64,000 nucleotides of DNA from Hydractinia symbiolongicarpus (GCF_029227915.1 NC_079886.1:4898001-4962000); one strand, 5' to 3'; positions 35,356 to 51,000 are shown, counted from the first letter of the stretch. Numbers and translations: made by a program. Notes: a model not told the origin generated them from the sequence alone.

Positions 35356-38300
35356 TTTCTGATATTACTAGGTTGAATCGCTTTTAACTATGGAACGATT
35401 GGCTGTGGGACTTAAATGGACTGATTATGGACTGTGACCTTGTAAATGTGATAAAAGAGACAATTGGACTCCAAGAAATAACATTCTTCTTAAATTGGCA
35501 TGATTGCCGGAACACAGCGATTACACTGGGCGCTGTGGTAGCGGTTCATTTAATAATGTAGGTAAATAATTCATTTTTTACTGTGGGACCAATCCTAGTC
35601 GTTATCGCGCACTGAAGAAATGGAGACAGTTTTGAAAACTACATTTCATTGACTTTCTAACGGTATCAGTCCGTTTGTGTTGCAACGGTTGCGTCACATA
35701 TTGGTAACAACATGTATTTAGCGATATTTTTCTAATATTACTATGTTGCATCGCTTTTAGCAGTGAAACGATTGACTGTGGGACTTAATTGAACTGACTT
35801 TCGACTTTGAAATTATAAATGTCATCAATGTGACAATTGGACTCTAAGAAATAACATTTTTCTTAATTTCTCATTATTGCTGGAACTCAGCGATTACACT
35901 GGGCGCTGTGATGGCGCTTCATTTAAAAATTTAGATAACTAAGTCATGTTTTGATGTGGGACCAATCTTAGCCGTTAGTGCGCGCTGAAGAAAAAGAGAA
36001 AGTTTCAAAAGCTACATTTCCTGGACTTTCTAACGGTTTCAGTCCGTTTGAGTTACAACGGTAGCGTCACATATTGGTACTAACATTTATTTAGCGATAT
36101 TTTTCTAATATTACTAGGTTGCATCGCTTTTAACAGTGAAACGATTGGCTGTGGGACTTAAATGAACTGATTTTGGATTTTGACCTTATGAATGTTATAA
36201 ATGAGACAATTGAACTCCAAGAATTTGACATGATTGTTTGAACTCAGCAGTTTCACTGGCGTTGTGGTAGCGCTTTATTTAAAAATTTAGATAAAAATGT
36301 CAATATTTACTGAGGGATCAATCCTAGCTGTTAGCGCGCTAAAGAAATAGAGACAGTTTCAAAAACTACATTTCATTGACTTTCTAACGGTATCAGTCCG
36401 TTTGAGTTACAACGGTTGCGTCACATATTGGTAACAACATGTATTTAGCGATATTTTTCTAATATTACTATGTTGCATCGCTTTTAGCAGTGAAACGATT
36501 GACTGTTGGACTTAATTGAACTGACTTTGGACTTTGACATTATAAATGTGATAAAAGAGACAATTGGACTACAAGAGATAACATTCTCCTTAATTTGACA
36601 TGATTGCTGGAATTCAGCGATTTCACCGGGCGCTGTGATAGCGCTTTATTTAAAAATTTAGATAAATAAGTCATTTTTTGATGTGGGACCAATCTTAGCC
36701 GTTAGCGCGCGCTGAAGAAATAGAGAAAGTTTCAAAAGCTTTATTTCATGGACTTTCCAACGGTTTCAATCCGTTTGAGTTACAACGGTTGCGTCACATA
36801 TTGGTGCCAACATGTATTTAGCGATATTTTTCTAATATCACTAGTTTGCATCGCTTTTTACAGTGAAACGATTGACTGTGGGACTTAATTGAACTGATTT
36901 TGGACTTTTCACATTATAAATGTGATAAAAGAGACAATTGGACTTCAAGAAGTAACATTCTTCTTAATTTGACATGATTGCTTGAACTCAGCAGTTACAC
37001 TGACTTTGTGGTAGCGCTTTATTTAAAAATTTAGACAAAAAAGTCAATATTTGCTGTGGGACCGATCCTAGCTGTTAGCGCGCTAAAGAAATAGAGACAG
37101 TTTCAAAAACTACATTCAATTGAATTTTTAACGGTGTCAGTCCGTTTGAGTTACAACGGTTGGGTCACATTTTCGTACCAACATCTATTTAGCGATATTT
37201 TTCGGATATTACTAGGTTGAATCGCTTTTAACTATGGAACGATTGGCTGTGGGACTTAAATGGACTGATTATGGACTGTGACCTTGTAAATGTGATAAAA
37301 GAGACAATTGGACTCCAAGAAATAACATTCTTCTTAAATTGGCATGATTGCCGGAACACAGCGATTACACTGGGCGCTGTGGTAGCGGTTCATTTAATAA
37401 TGTAGGTAAATAATTCATTTTTTACTGTGGGACCAATCCTAGTCGTTATCGCGCACTGAAGAAATAGAGACAGTTTTGAAAACTACATTTCATTGACTTT
37501 CTAACGGTATCAGTCCGTTTGAGTTGCAACGGTTGCGTCACATATTGGTAACAACATGTATTTAGCGATATTTTTCTAATATTACTATGTTGCATCGCTT
37601 TTAGCAGTGAAACGATTGACTGTGGGACTTAATTGAACTGACTTTCGACTTTGAAATTATAAATGTCATCAATGTGACAATTGGACTCTAAGAAATAACA
37701 TTTTTCTTAATTTCTCATTATTGCTGGAACTCAGCGATTACACTGGGCGCTGTGATGGCGCTTCATTTAAAAATTTAGATAACTAAGTCATGTTTTGATG
37801 TGGGACCAATCTTAGCCGTTAGTGCGCGCTGAAGAAAAAGAGAAAGTTTCAAAAGCTACATTTCATGGACTTTCTAACGGTTTCAGTCCGTTTGAGTTAC
37901 AACGGTAGCGTCACATATTGGTACTAACATTTATTTAGCGATATTTTTCTAATATTACTAGGTTGCATCGCTTTTAACAGTGAAACGATTGGCTGTGGGA
38001 CTTAATTGAACTGATTTTGGATTTTGACCTTATGAATGTTATAAATGAGACAATTGAACTCCAAGAATTTGACATGATTGTTTGAACTCAGCAGTTTCAC
38101 TGGCGTTGTGGTAGCGCTTTATTTAAAAATTTAGATAAAAATGTCAATATTTACTGAGGGATCAATCCTAGCTGTTAGCGCGCTAAAGAAATAGAGACAG
38201 TTTCAAAAACTACATTTCATTGACTTTCTAACGGTATCAGTCCGTTTGAGTTACAACGGTTGCGTCACATATTGGTAACAACATGTATTTAGCGATATTT

Positions 38301-38690
38301 TTCTAATATTACTATGTTGCATCGCTTTTAGCAGTGAAACGATTGACTGTGGGACTTAATTGAACTGACTTTGGACTTTGACATTATAAATGTGATAAAA
38401 GAGACAATTGGACTTCAAGAAGTAACATTCTTCTTAATTTGACATGATTGCTTGAACTCAGCAGTTACACTGACTTTGTGGTAGCGCTTTATTTAAAAAT
38501 TTAGACAAAAAAGTCAATATTTGCTGTGGGAACGATCCTAGCTGTTAGCGCGCTAAAGAAATAGAGACAGTTTCAAAAACTACATTCAATTGAATTTTTA
38601 ACGGTGTCAGTCCGTTTGAGTTACAACGGTTGGGTCACATTTTTGTACCAACATCTATTTAGCGATATTTTTCGGATATTACTAGGTTGA
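35355..38690 (+). repeat. Pentameric higher-order repeat, 1844 bp, second copy one monomer short
   Basis: The motif cttaaatgga is at 35411 and 37255, and gaatttgacatgattg at 36221 and 38065, both 1844 bp apart. The unit carries a deletion of about 16 bp in one monomer (ccaagaatttgac, where other copies have a cattcttctt stretch). At about 38385 the spacing drops to 1470 bp (gagacaattggacttc at 36931 and 38401), so one monomer at about 36571-36930 is missing from the second copy. Confidence 0.87.
36219..36224 (+). other. 16-bp deletion marker within monomer (first copy)
   Basis: Here ccaagaa joins directly to tttgacatg, whereas other copies of this subfamily read about 16 further bases containing cattcttcttaa. 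The same junction at about 38063-38068 shows that both were copied from one deleted monomer. I saw it nowhere else. Confidence 0.75.
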
Positions 38691-41600
38691 ATCGCTTTTA
38701 ACAATGGAACGATTGACTGTGGGACTTAATTGGACTGATTATGGACTGTGATCTTGTAAATGTGATAAATTAGACAATTGGACTCCAAGAAGTAACATCC
38801 TTCTTAAATTGGCATGATTGCCGGAACTCAGTGATTACACTGAGCGCTGTGGCATCGCTTCATTTAAAAATGTAGGTAAATAAGTCATTTTTTACTGTGA
38901 GACCAATCCTAGTCGTTATCGCGCACTGAAGAAATACAGACAGTTTCAAAAACTACATTTCATTGACTTTCTAACGGTATCAGTCCGTTTGAGTTACAAC
39001 GGTTGCGTCACATATTGGTAACAACATGTATTTAGCGATATTTTTCTTATATTACTAGGTTGCATCGCTTTTAGCAGTTAAACGATTGACTGTGGGACTT
39101 AATTGAACTGACTTTGGACTTTGACATTATAAATGTGATAAAAGAGACAATTGGACTCCAAGAGATAACATTCTCCTTAATTTGACATGATTGCTGGAAT
39201 TCAGCGATTTCACCGGGCGCTGTGATAGCGCGTCATTTAAAAATTTAGATAAATAAGTCATTTTTTGATGTGGGACCAATCTTAGCCGTTAGCCCGCGCT
39301 GAGGAAATAGAGAAAGTTTCAAAAGCTGTATTTCATGGACTTTTTAACGGTTTCAGTCCGTTTGAGTTACAACGGTTTCGTCACATATTGGTACCAACAT
39401 TTATTAAGCGCTATTTTTCTAATATTACTAGTTTGCATCGCTTTTTACAGTGAAACGATTGACTGTGGGACTTAATTGAACTGATTTTGGACTTTCACAT
39501 TATAAATGAGATAAATGAGACAAATGGACTTCGAGAAATAACATTCTCCTTAATTTGACATGATTGCTGGAATTCAACGATTACACTGGGTGCTGTGATA
39601 GCGCTTCATTTAAAAATTTAGATAAATAAGTCATTTTTTGATGTGGGACCAATCCTAGCCGTTAGCGTGCGCCAAAGAAATGGGGACAGTTTTAAAAACT
39701 ACATTTCATTGACTTTCTAACGGTATCGGTCCGTTTGAGTTACAACGGTTGCGTCACATATTGGTACCAACATTTATTTAGCGATATTGTTCTAATATTA
39801 CTATGTTGCATCGCTTATAGCAGTGAAACGATTGACTGTGGGACTTAATTGAACTGACTTTCGACTTTGAAATTATTAATGTGATAAAAGAGACAATTGG
39901 ACTCCAAGAAGTAACACTCTTCTTAATTTGACATGATTGCTTGAACTCAGCAGTTACACTGACGTTGTGGTAGCGCTTTATTTAAAAATTTAGATAAAAA
40001 AGTCAATATTTACTGTGGGACCAATCCTAGTTGTTAGCGCGCTGAAGAAATAGAGACAGTTTCAAAAACTACATTCAATTGAATTTTTAACGGTGTTAGT
40101 CCGTTTGAGTTACAACGGTTGGGTCACATTTTCGTACCAACATCTATTTAGCGATATTTTTCGGATATTACTAGGTTGAATCGCTTTTAACAATGGAACG
40201 ATTGACTGTGGGACTTAATTGGACTGATTATGGACTGTGACCTTGTAAATGTGATAAATGAGACAATTGGACTCCAAGAGATAACATTCTCCTTAATTTG
40301 ACATGATTGCTGGAATTCGGCGATTTCACCGGGCGCTGTGATAGCGCTTTATTTAAAAATTTAGATAAATAAGTCATTTTGTGATGTGGGACCAATCTTA
40401 GCCGTTAGCGCGCGCTGAAGAAATAGAGACAGTTTCAAAAGCTACATTTCATGGACTTTCTAACGGTTTCAGTCCGTTTGAGTTACAACGGTTACGTCAC
40501 ATATTGGTAACAACATGTGTTTAGCGATATTTTTCTTATATTACTAGGTTGCATCGCTTTTAGCAGTGAAACGATTGACTGTGGGACTTAATTGAACTGA
40601 CTTTCGACTTTGAAATTATAAATGTGATAAAAGAGACAATTGGACTTCAAGAAGTAACATTCTTCTTAATTTGACATGATTGCTTGAACTCAGCAGTTAC
40701 ACTGACTTTGTGGTAGCGCTTTATTTAAAAATTTAGACAAAAAAGTCAATATTTGCTGTGGGACCGATCCTAGCTGTTAGCGCGCTAAAGAAATAGAGAC
40801 AGTTTCAAAAACTACATTCAATTGAATTTTTAACTGTGTCAGTCCGTTTGAGTTACAACGGTTGGGTCACATTTTCGTACCAACATCTATTTAGCGATAT
40901 TTTTCGGATATTACTAGGTTGAATCGCTTTTAGCAATGGAACGATTGACTGTAGGACTTAATTGGACTGATTATGGACTGTGACCTTGTAAATGTGATAA
41001 ATGAGACAATTGGACTCCAAGAAATAACATTCTTCTTAAATTGGCATGAATGCCGGAACTCAGCGATTACACTGGGCGCTGTAGCATCGCTTCATTTAAA
41101 AATGTAGGTAAATAAGTCATTTTTTACCGTGGGACCAATCCTAGTCGTTCTCGCGCACTAAAGAAATAGAGACAGTTTCAAAAACTACATTTCATTGACT
41201 TTCTAACGGTATCAGTCCGTTTGAGTTACAACGTTTGCGTCACATATTGGTAACAACATGTATTTAGCGATATTGTTCTAATATTACTATGTTGCATCGC
41301 TTATAGCAGTGAAACGATTGACTGTGGGACTTAATTGAACTGACTTTCGACTTTGAAATTATTAATGTGATAAAAGAGACAATTGGACTCCAAGAAGTAA
41401 CACTCTTCTTAATTTGACATGATTGCTTGAACTCAGCAGTTACACTGACGGTGTGGTAGCGCTTTATTTAAAAATTTAGATAAAAAAGTCAATATTTACT
41501 GTGGGACCAATCCTAGCTGTTAGCGTGCTGAAGAAATAGAGACAGTTTCAAAAGCTACATTTCATTGACTTTCTAACGGTTTCAGTCCGTTTGAGTTACA

Positions 41601-44600
41601 ACGGTTGCGTCACATATTGGTGCCAACATGTATTTAGCGATATTTTTCTAATATTACTATGTTGCATCGCTTTTAGCAGTAAAACGATTGACTGTGGGAC
41701 TTAATTGAACTGACTTTCGACTTTGAAATTATAAATGTGATAAAAGAGACAATTGGACTCCAAGAGATAACATTCTCCTTAATTTGACATGATTGCTGGA
41801 ATTCAGCAATTTCACCGGGCGCTGTGATAGCGCCTCATTTAAAAATTTAGATAAATAAGTCATTTTTTGATGTGGGACCAATCTTAGCCGTTAGCGCGCG
41901 CTGAGGAAATAGAGAAAGTTTCAAAAGCTACATTTCATTGACTTTCTAACGGTTTCAGTCCGTTTGAGTTACAACGGTTGCGTCACATATTGGTAACAAC
42001 ATGTGTTTAGCGATATTTTTCTTATATTACTAGGTTGCATCGCTTTTAGCAGTGAAACGATTGACTATGGGACTTAATTGAACTGACTTTGGACTTCGAC
42101 ATTATAAATGTGATAAAAGAGACAATTGGACTACAAAAGATAACATTCTCCTGAATTTGACATGATTGCTGGAATTCAGCGATTTCACTGGGCTCTGTGA
42201 TAGCGCTTCATTTAAAAGTTTAGATAAATCAGTCATTTTTTGATGTGGGACCAATCTTAGCCGTTAGTGCGCGCTGAAAAAAGAGAGAAAGTTACAAAAG
42301 CTACATTTCCTTGACTTTCTAACGGTATCAGTCCGTTTGAGTTACAACGGTTGCGTCACATATTGGTACCAACATGTATTTAGCGATATTTTTCTAATAT
42401 TACAATGTTGCATCGCTTTTAGCAGTGAAACGATTGACTGTGGGACTTAATTGAACTGACTTTCGACTTTGAAATTATAAATGTGATAAAAGAGACAATT
42501 GGACTTCAAGAAGTAACATTCTTCTTAATTTGACATGATTCCTTGAACTCAGCAGTTACACTGGCGTTGTGGTAGTGCTTTATTTAAAAATTTAGATAAA
42601 AAAGTCAATATTTAATGTGGGACCAATCCTAGCTGTTAGCGCGCTAAAGAAATAGAGACAGTTTCAAAAACTACATTCAATTGAATTTTTAACGGTGTCA
42701 GTCCGTTTGAGTTACAATGGTTGGGTCCCATTTTCGTACCAACTTCTATTTAGCGATATTTTTCAGATATTACTAGGTTGAATCGCTTTTAACAATCGAA
42801 CGATTGACTGTGGGATTTAATTGGATTGATTATGGACTGTGACCTTGTAAATGTGATAAATGAGACAATTGGACTCCAAGAAATAACATTCTTCTTAAAT
42901 TGGCATGATTGCCGGAACTCAGCGATTACACTGGGCGCTGTGGCATCGCTTCATTTAAAAATGTAGGTAAATAAGTCATTTTTTACCGTGGGACCAATCC
43001 TAGTCGTTATCGCGCACTAAAGAAATAGAGACAGTTTCAAAAACTACATTTCATTGACTTTCTAACGGTATCAGTCCGTTTGAGTTACAACGGTTGCGTC
43101 ACATATTGGTAACAACATGTATTTAGCGATATTTTTCTTATATTACTAGGTTGCATCGCTTTTAGCAGTGAAACGATTGACTGTGGGACTTAATTGAACT
43201 GACTTTGGACTTTGACATTATAAATGTGATAAAAGAGACAATTGGACTACAAGAGATAACCTTCTCCTTAATTTGACATGATTGCTGGAATTCAGCGATT
43301 TCACTGGGCTCTGTGATAGCGCTTCATTTAAAAGTTTAGATAAATCAGTCATTTTTTGATGTGGGACCAATCTTAGCCGTTAGCGTGCGCTGAGGAAATA
43401 GAGAAAGTTTCAAAAGCTTTATTTCATGGACTTTCTAACGGTTTCAGTCCGTTTGAGTTACAACGGTTGCGTCACATATTGGTACCAACATTTATTAAGC
43501 GATATTTTTCTAATATTACTAGTTTGCATCGCTTTTTACAGTTAAACGATTGACTGTGGGACTTAATTGAACTGATTTTGGACTTCGACATTATAAATGT
43601 GATAAAAGAGACAATTGGACTACAAGAGATAACATTCTCCTGAATTTGACATGATTGCTGGAATTCAGCGATTTCACTGGGCTCTGTGATAGCGCTTCAT
43701 TTAAAAGTTTAGATAAATCATTCATTTTTTGATGTGGGACCAATCTTAGCCGTTAGTGCGCGCTGAAGAAAGAGAGAAAGTTTCAAAAGCTACATTTCAT
43801 TGACTTTCTAGCGGTATCAGTCCGTTTGAGTTACAACGGTTGCGTCACATATTGGTGCCAACATGTATTTAGCGATATTTTTCTAATATTACTATGTTGC
43901 ATCGCTTTTAGCAGTGAAACGATTGACTGTGAGACTTAATTGAACTGACTTTCGACTTTGAAATTATAAATGTGATAAAAGAGAAAATTGGACTCCAAGA
44001 GATAACATTCTCCTTAATTTGACATGACTGCTGGAATTCAGCGATTTCACCGGGCGCTGTGATAGCGCTTCATTTAAAAATTTAGATAAATAAGTCATTT
44101 TTTGATGTGGGACCAATCTTACCCGTTAGCGCGCGCTGAAGAAATAGAGAAAGTTTCAAAAGCTTTATTTCATGGAATTTCTAACAATTTCAGTCCGTTT
44201 GAGTTACAACGGTTGCGTCACATATTGGTACCAACATGTATTTAGCGATATTTTTGTAATATTACTATATTGCATCGCTTTTAGCAGTGAAACGATTGAC
44301 TGTGGGACTTAATTGAACTGACTTTCGACTTTGAAATTATAAATGTGATAAAAGAGACAATTGGACTCCAAGAGATAACATTCTCCTTAATTTGACATGA
44401 TTGCTGGAATTCAGCGATTTCACCGGGCGCTGTGATAGCGCTTCATTTAAAAATTTAGATAAATAAGTCATTTTGTGATGTGGGACCAATCTTAGCCGTT
44501 AGTGCGCGCTGAAGAAATAGAGAAAGTTTCAAAAGCTACATTTCATGGACTTTCTAACGGCTTCAGTCCGTTTGAGTTACAACGGTTGCGTCACATATTG

Positions 44601-46790
44601 GTACCAACATGTATTTAGCGATATTTTTGTAATATTACTATATTGCATCGCTTTTAGCAGTGAAACGATTGACTGTGGGACTTAATTGAACTGACTTTCG
44701 ACTTTGAAATCATAAATGTGATAAAAGAGACAATTGGACTCCAAGAGATAACATTCTCCTTAATTTGACATGATTGCTGGAATTCAGCGATTTCACCGGG
44801 CGCTGTGATAGCGCTTCATTTAAAAATTTAGATAAATAAGTCATTTTGTGATGTGGGACCAATCTTAGCCATTAGCGCGCGCTGAAGAAATAGAGAAAGT
44901 TTCAAAAGCTACATTTCATGGACTTTCTAACGGTATCAGTCCGTTTGAGTTACAACGGTTGCGTCAGATATAGGTACCAACGTGTATTTAGCGATATTTT
45001 TCTAATATTACTATGTTGCATCGCTTTTAGCAGTGAAACGATTGACTGTGGGACTTAATTGAACTGACTTTCGACTTTGAAATTATAAATGTGATAAAAG
45101 AGACAATTGGATTCCAAGAGATAACATTCTCCTTAATTTGACATGATTGCTGGAATTCAACGATTACACTGGGTGCTGTGATAGCGCTTCATTTAAAAAT
45201 TTAGATAAATAAGTTATTTTTTGATGTGGGACCAATCCTAGCCGTTAGCGTGCGCCAAAGAAATGGAGACAGTTTTAAAAACTTCATTTCATTGACTTTC
45301 TAACAGTATCAGTCCGTTTGAGTTACAACGGTTGCGTCACATATTGGTACCAACATTTACTTAGCGATATTGTTCTAATATTACTATGTTGCATCGCTTA
45401 TAGCACTGAAACGATTGACTGTGGGACTTAATTGAACTGACTTTCGACTTTGAAATTATTAATGTGATAAAAGAGACAATTGGACTCCAAGAAGTAACAC
45501 TCTTCTTAATTTTACATGATTGCTGGAATTCAGCGATTTCACCGGGCGCTGTGATAGCGCTTTATTTAAAAATTTAGATAAATAAGTCATTCTGTGATGT
45601 GGGACCAATCTTAGCCGTTAGCGCGCGCTGAAGAAATAGAGAAAGTTTCAAAAGCTACATTTCATGGACTTTCTAACGGTTTCAGTCCGTTTGAGTTACA
45701 ACGGTTGCGTCACATATTGGTAACAACATGTGTTTAGCGATACTTTTCTTATATTACTAGGTTGCATCGCTTTTAACAATCGAACGATTGACTGTGGGAT
45801 TTAATTGGACTGATTATGGACTGTGACCTTGTAAATGTGATAAATGAGACGATTGGACTCCAAGAAATAACATTCTTCTTAAATTGGCATGATTGCCGGA
45901 ACTCAGCGATTACACTGGGCGCTGTGGCATCGCTTCATTTAAAAATGTAGGTAAATAAGTCATTTTTTACCGTGGGACCAATCCTAGTCGTTATCGCGCA
46001 CTAAAGAAATAGAAACAGTTTCAAAAACTACATTTCATTGACTTTCTAACGGTATCAGTCCGTTTGAGTTACAACGGTTGCGTCACATATTGGTACCAAT
46101 ATTTATTTAGCGGTATTTTTCTAATATTACTAGTTTGCATCGCTTTTTACAGTGAAACGATTGACTGTGGGACTTAATTGAACTGATTTTGGACTTTCAC
46201 ATTATAAATGTGATAAATGAGACAATTGGACTTCAAGAAATAACATTCTCTTTAATTTGACATGATTGCTGGAATTCAACGATTACACTGGGTGCTGTGA
46301 TAGCTCTTCATTTAAAAAATTAGATAAATAAGTCATTTTTTGATGTGGGACCAATCTTAGCCGTTAGTGCGCGCTGTAGAAATAGAGAAAGTTTCAAAAG
46401 CTACATTTCATTGACTTCAAAACGGTATCAGTTCGTTTGAGTTACAACGGTTGCGTCACATATTGGTGCCAACATGTATTTAGCGATATTTTTCTAATAT
46501 TACTATATTGCATCGCTTTTAGCAGTGAAACGATTGACTGTGGGACTTAATTGAACTGACTTTCGACTTTGAAATTATAAATGTGATAAAAGAGACAATT
46601 GGACTCCAAGAGATAACATTCTCCTTAATTTGACATGATTGCTGGAATTCAGCTATTTCACCGGGCGCTGTGATAGCGCTTCATTTAAAAATTTAGATAA
46701 ATAAGTCATTTTGTGATGTGGGACCAATCTTAGCCGTTAGCGCGCGCTGCAGAAATAGAGAAAGTTTCAAAAGCTACAATTCATGGACTT
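38690..46790 (+). repeat. Mixed young monomers with short local duplications
   Basis: About 22 monomers of several young subfamilies without one dominant unit. A short match of about 270 bp is seen at 39781 and 41267 (1486 bp, four monomers). Adjacent monomers at about 44209-44950 are nearly identical at 373 bp (tttttgtaatattac at 44250 and 44623). The rare taacaatcgaacg appears near 42790 and 45775. No gene, insertion or inversion is visible. Confidence 0.75.
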
Positions 46791-48060
46791 TTTAACGGTA
46801 TCACTTCGCTGGAGTTACAACTGTTGTGTCACATTTTCGTACCAACATCTATTTAGCGATATTTCTCTGTTATTACTAGGTTGAATCGCTTTTAACAATG
46901 GAACGATTGACTGTGGGACTTAATTGGACTGATTATGGACTGTGACCTTGTAAATGTGATAAAAGGACAATTGGACTCCAAGAAAGAACATTCTTCTTAA
47001 ATTGGCATGATTGCCGGAACTCAGCGATTACAATGGGCGCTGTGGCATCGCTTCATTTAAAAATGTAGGTAAATAAGTCATTTTTTACTGTGGGACCAAT
47101 CCTAGTCGTTATCGCGCACTGAAGAAATAGAGACAGTTTCAAAAACTACATTTCATTGACTTTCTAACGGTATCAGCCCGTTTGAGTTACAACGGTTGCG
47201 TCACATATTGGTAACAACATGTATTTAACGATATTTTTCTAATATTACTAGGTTGCATCGCTTTTAGCAGTGAAACGATTGACTGTGGGACTTAATTGAA
47301 CTGAATTTGGACTTTGACATTATAAATGTGATAAAAGAGACAATTGGACTGCAAGTGATAACATTCTCCTTAATTTGACATGATTGCTGGAATTCAGCGA
47401 TTTCACCGGGCGCTGTGATAGCGCTTCATTTATAAATTTAGATAAATAAGTCATTTTGTGATGTGGGACCAACCTTAGTCGTTAGCGCGCGCTGAAAAAA
47501 TAGAGAAAGTTTCAAAAGCTACATTTCATGGACTTTTTAACGGTATCACTTCGCTGGAGTTACAACGGTTGGGTCACATTTTCGTACCAACATCTATTTA
47601 GCGATATTTCTCTGTTATTACTAGGTTGAATCGCTTTTAACAATGGAACGATTGACTGTGGGACTTAATTGGACTGATTATGGACTGTGACCTTGTAAAT
47701 GTGATAAAAGGACAATTGGACTCCAAGAAATAACATCCTTCTTAAATTGGCATGATTGCCGGAACTCAGCGATTACATTGGGCGCTGTGGCATCGCTTCA
47801 TTTAAAAATGTAGGTAAATAAGTCATTTTTTACTGTGGGACCAATCCTAGTCGTTATCGCGCACGTAAGATATAGAGACAGTTTCAAAAGCTACATTTCA
47901 TTGACTTTCTAACGGTATCAGCCCGTTTGAGTTACAACGGTTGCGTCACGTATTGGTAACAACATGTATTTAACGATATTTTTCTAATATTACTAGGTTG
48001 CATCGCTTTTAGCAGTGAAACGATTGACTGTGGGACTTAATTGAACTGACTTTGGACTTT
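46790..48060 (+). repeat. Local dimeric repeat, 745 bp
   Basis: The pair aaaaggacaattgg at 46961 and 47706 and the pair tatcacttcgctggag near 46799 and 47544 are 745 bp apart, two monomers. The block is continuous with the 1862-bp repeat that follows. Confidence 0.78.
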
Positions 48061-51000
48061 GACATTATAAATGTGATAAAAGAGACAATTGGACTGCAAG
48101 AGATAACATTCTCCCTAATTTGACACGATGGCTGGAATTCAGCGATTTCACTGGTCTCTGTGATAGCGCTTCATTTAAAAGTTTAGATAAATAAGTCATT
48201 TTTTGATGTGGGACCAATCTTAGCCGTTAGTGCGCGCTGAAGAAATAGAGAAAGTTTCAAAAGCTACATTTCATTGACTTTCTAACGGTATCAGTCCGTT
48301 TGAGTTACAACGGTTGCGTCACATATTGGTGCCAACATGTATTAGCGATATTTTTCTAATATTACTATATTGCATCGCTTTTAGCAGTGAAACGATTGAC
48401 TGTGGGACTTAATTGAACTGACTTTCGACTTTGAAATTATAAATGTGATAAAAGAGACAATTAGACTACAAGAGAAAACATTCTCCTTAATTTGACATGA
48501 TTGCTGGAATTCAGCGATTTCACCGGGCGCTGTGATGGCGCTTCACTTAAAAATTTAGATAAATAAGTCATTTTTTGATGTGGGACCAATCTTAGCCGTT
48601 AGCGCGCGCTGAAGAAATAGAGAAAGTTTCAAAAGCTACATTTCATGGACTTTCTAACGGTTTAAGTCCGTTTGAATTACAACGGTTGCGTCACATATTG
48701 GTGCCAACATGTATTTAGCGATATTGTTCTAATATTACTATGTTGCATCGCTTATAGCAGTGAAACGATTGACTGTGGGACTTAATTGAACTGACTTTCG
48801 ACTTTGAAATTATTAATGTGATAAAAGAGACAATTGGGCTCCAAGAAGTAACACTCTTCTTAATTTGACATGATTGCTTGAACTCAGCAGTTACACTGAC
48901 GTTGTGGTAGCGCTTCATTTAAAAATTTAGATAAGTAAGTCATTTTTTGATGTGGGACCAATCTTAGCCGTTAGTGCGCGCTGAAGAAATAGAGAAAGTT
49001 TCAAAAGCTACATTTCATTGACTTTCTAACGGTATCAGTCCGTTTGAGTTACAACGGTTGCGTCACATATTGGTGCCAACATGTATTTAGCGATATTTTT
49101 CTAATATTACTATATTGCATCGCTTTTAGCAGTGAAACGATTGACTGTGGGACTTAATTGAACTGACTTTCAACTTTGAAATTATAAATTTGATAAAAGA
49201 GACAATTGGACTACAAGAGATAACATTCTCCTTAATTTGACATGATTGCTGGAATTCAGCGATTTCACCGGGCGCTGTGATAGCGCTTCATTTATAAATT
49301 TAGATAAATAAGTCATTTTTTGATGTGGGACCAACCTTAGCCGTTAGCGCGCGCTGAAAAAATAGAGAAAGTTTCAAAAGCTACATTTCATGGACTTTTT
49401 AACGGTATCACTTCGCTGGAGTTACAACGGTTGGGTCACATTTTCGTACCAACATCTATTTAGCGATATTTCTCTGTTATTACTAGGTTGAATCGCTTTT
49501 AACAATGGAACGATTGACTGTGGGACTTAATTGGACTGATTATGGACTGTGACCTTGTAAATGTGATAAAAGGACAATTGGACTCCAAGAAATAACATCC
49601 TTCTTAAATTGGCATGATTGCCGGAACTCAGCGATTACATTAGGCGCTGTGGCATCGCTTCATTTAAAAATGTAGGTAAATAAGTCATTTTTTACTGTGG
49701 GACCAATCCTAGTCGTTATCGCGCACGTAAGATATAGAGACAGTTTCAAAAACTACATTTCATTGACTTTCTAACGGTATCAGCCCGTTTGAGTGACACC
49801 GGTTGCGTCACGTATTGGTAACAACATGTATTTAACGATATTTTTCTAATATTACTAGGTTGCATCGCTTTTAGCAGTGAAACGATTGACTGTGGGACTT
49901 AATTGAACTGACTTTGGACTTTGACATTATAAATGTGATAAAAGAGACAATTGGACTGCAAGAGATAACATTCTCCCTAATTTGACACGATGGCTGGAAT
50001 TCAGCGATTTCACTGGTCTCTGTGATAGCGCTTCATTTAAAAGTTTAGATAAATAAGTCATTTTTTGATGTGGGACCAATCTTAGCCGTTAGTGCGCGCT
50101 GAAGAAATAGAGAAAGTTTCAAAAGCTACATTTCATTGACTTTCTAACGGTATCAGTCCGTTTGAGTTACAACGGTTGCGTCACATATTGGTGCCAACAT
50201 GTATTAGCGATATTTTTCTAATATTACTATATTGCATCGCTTTTAGCAGTGAAACGATTGACTGTGGGACTTAATTGAACTGACTTTCGACTTTGAAATT
50301 ATAAATGTGATAAAAGAGACAATTAGACTACAAGAGAAAACATTCTCCTTAATTTGACATGATTGCTGGAATTCAGCGATTTCACCGGGCGCTGTGATGG
50401 CGCTTCACTTAAAAATTTAGATAAATAAGTCATTTTTTGATGTGGGACCAATCTTAGCCGTTAGCGCGCGCTGAAGAAATAGAGAAAGTTTCAAAAGCTA
50501 CATTTCATGGACTTTCTAACGGTTTAAGTCCGTTTGAATTACAACGGTTGCGTCACATATTGGTGCCAACATGTATTTAGCGATATTGTTCTAATATTAC
50601 TATGTTGCATCGCTTATAGCAGTGAAACGATTGACTGTGGGACTTAATTGAACTGACTTTCGACTTTGAAATTATTAATGTGATAAAAGAGACAATTGGG
50701 CTCCAAGAAGTAACACTCTTCTTAATTTGACATGATTGCTTGAACTCAGCAGTTACACTGACGTTGTGGTAGCGCTTCATTTAAAAATTTAGATAAGTAA
50801 GTCATCTTTTGATGTGGGACCAATCTTAGCCGTTAGTGCGCGCTGAAGAAATAGAGAAAGTTTCAAAAGCTACATTTCATTGACTTTCTAACGGTATCAG
50901 TCCGTTTGAGTTACAACGGTTGCGTCACATATTGGTGCCAACATGTATTTAGCGATATTTTTCTAATATTACTATATTGCATCGCTTTTAGCAGTGAAAC

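Noticed and set aside
36571-36930. An insertion of foreign DNA to explain the changed HOR spacing
   Set aside because: The extra stretch is an ordinary young satellite monomer in phase with its neighbours.
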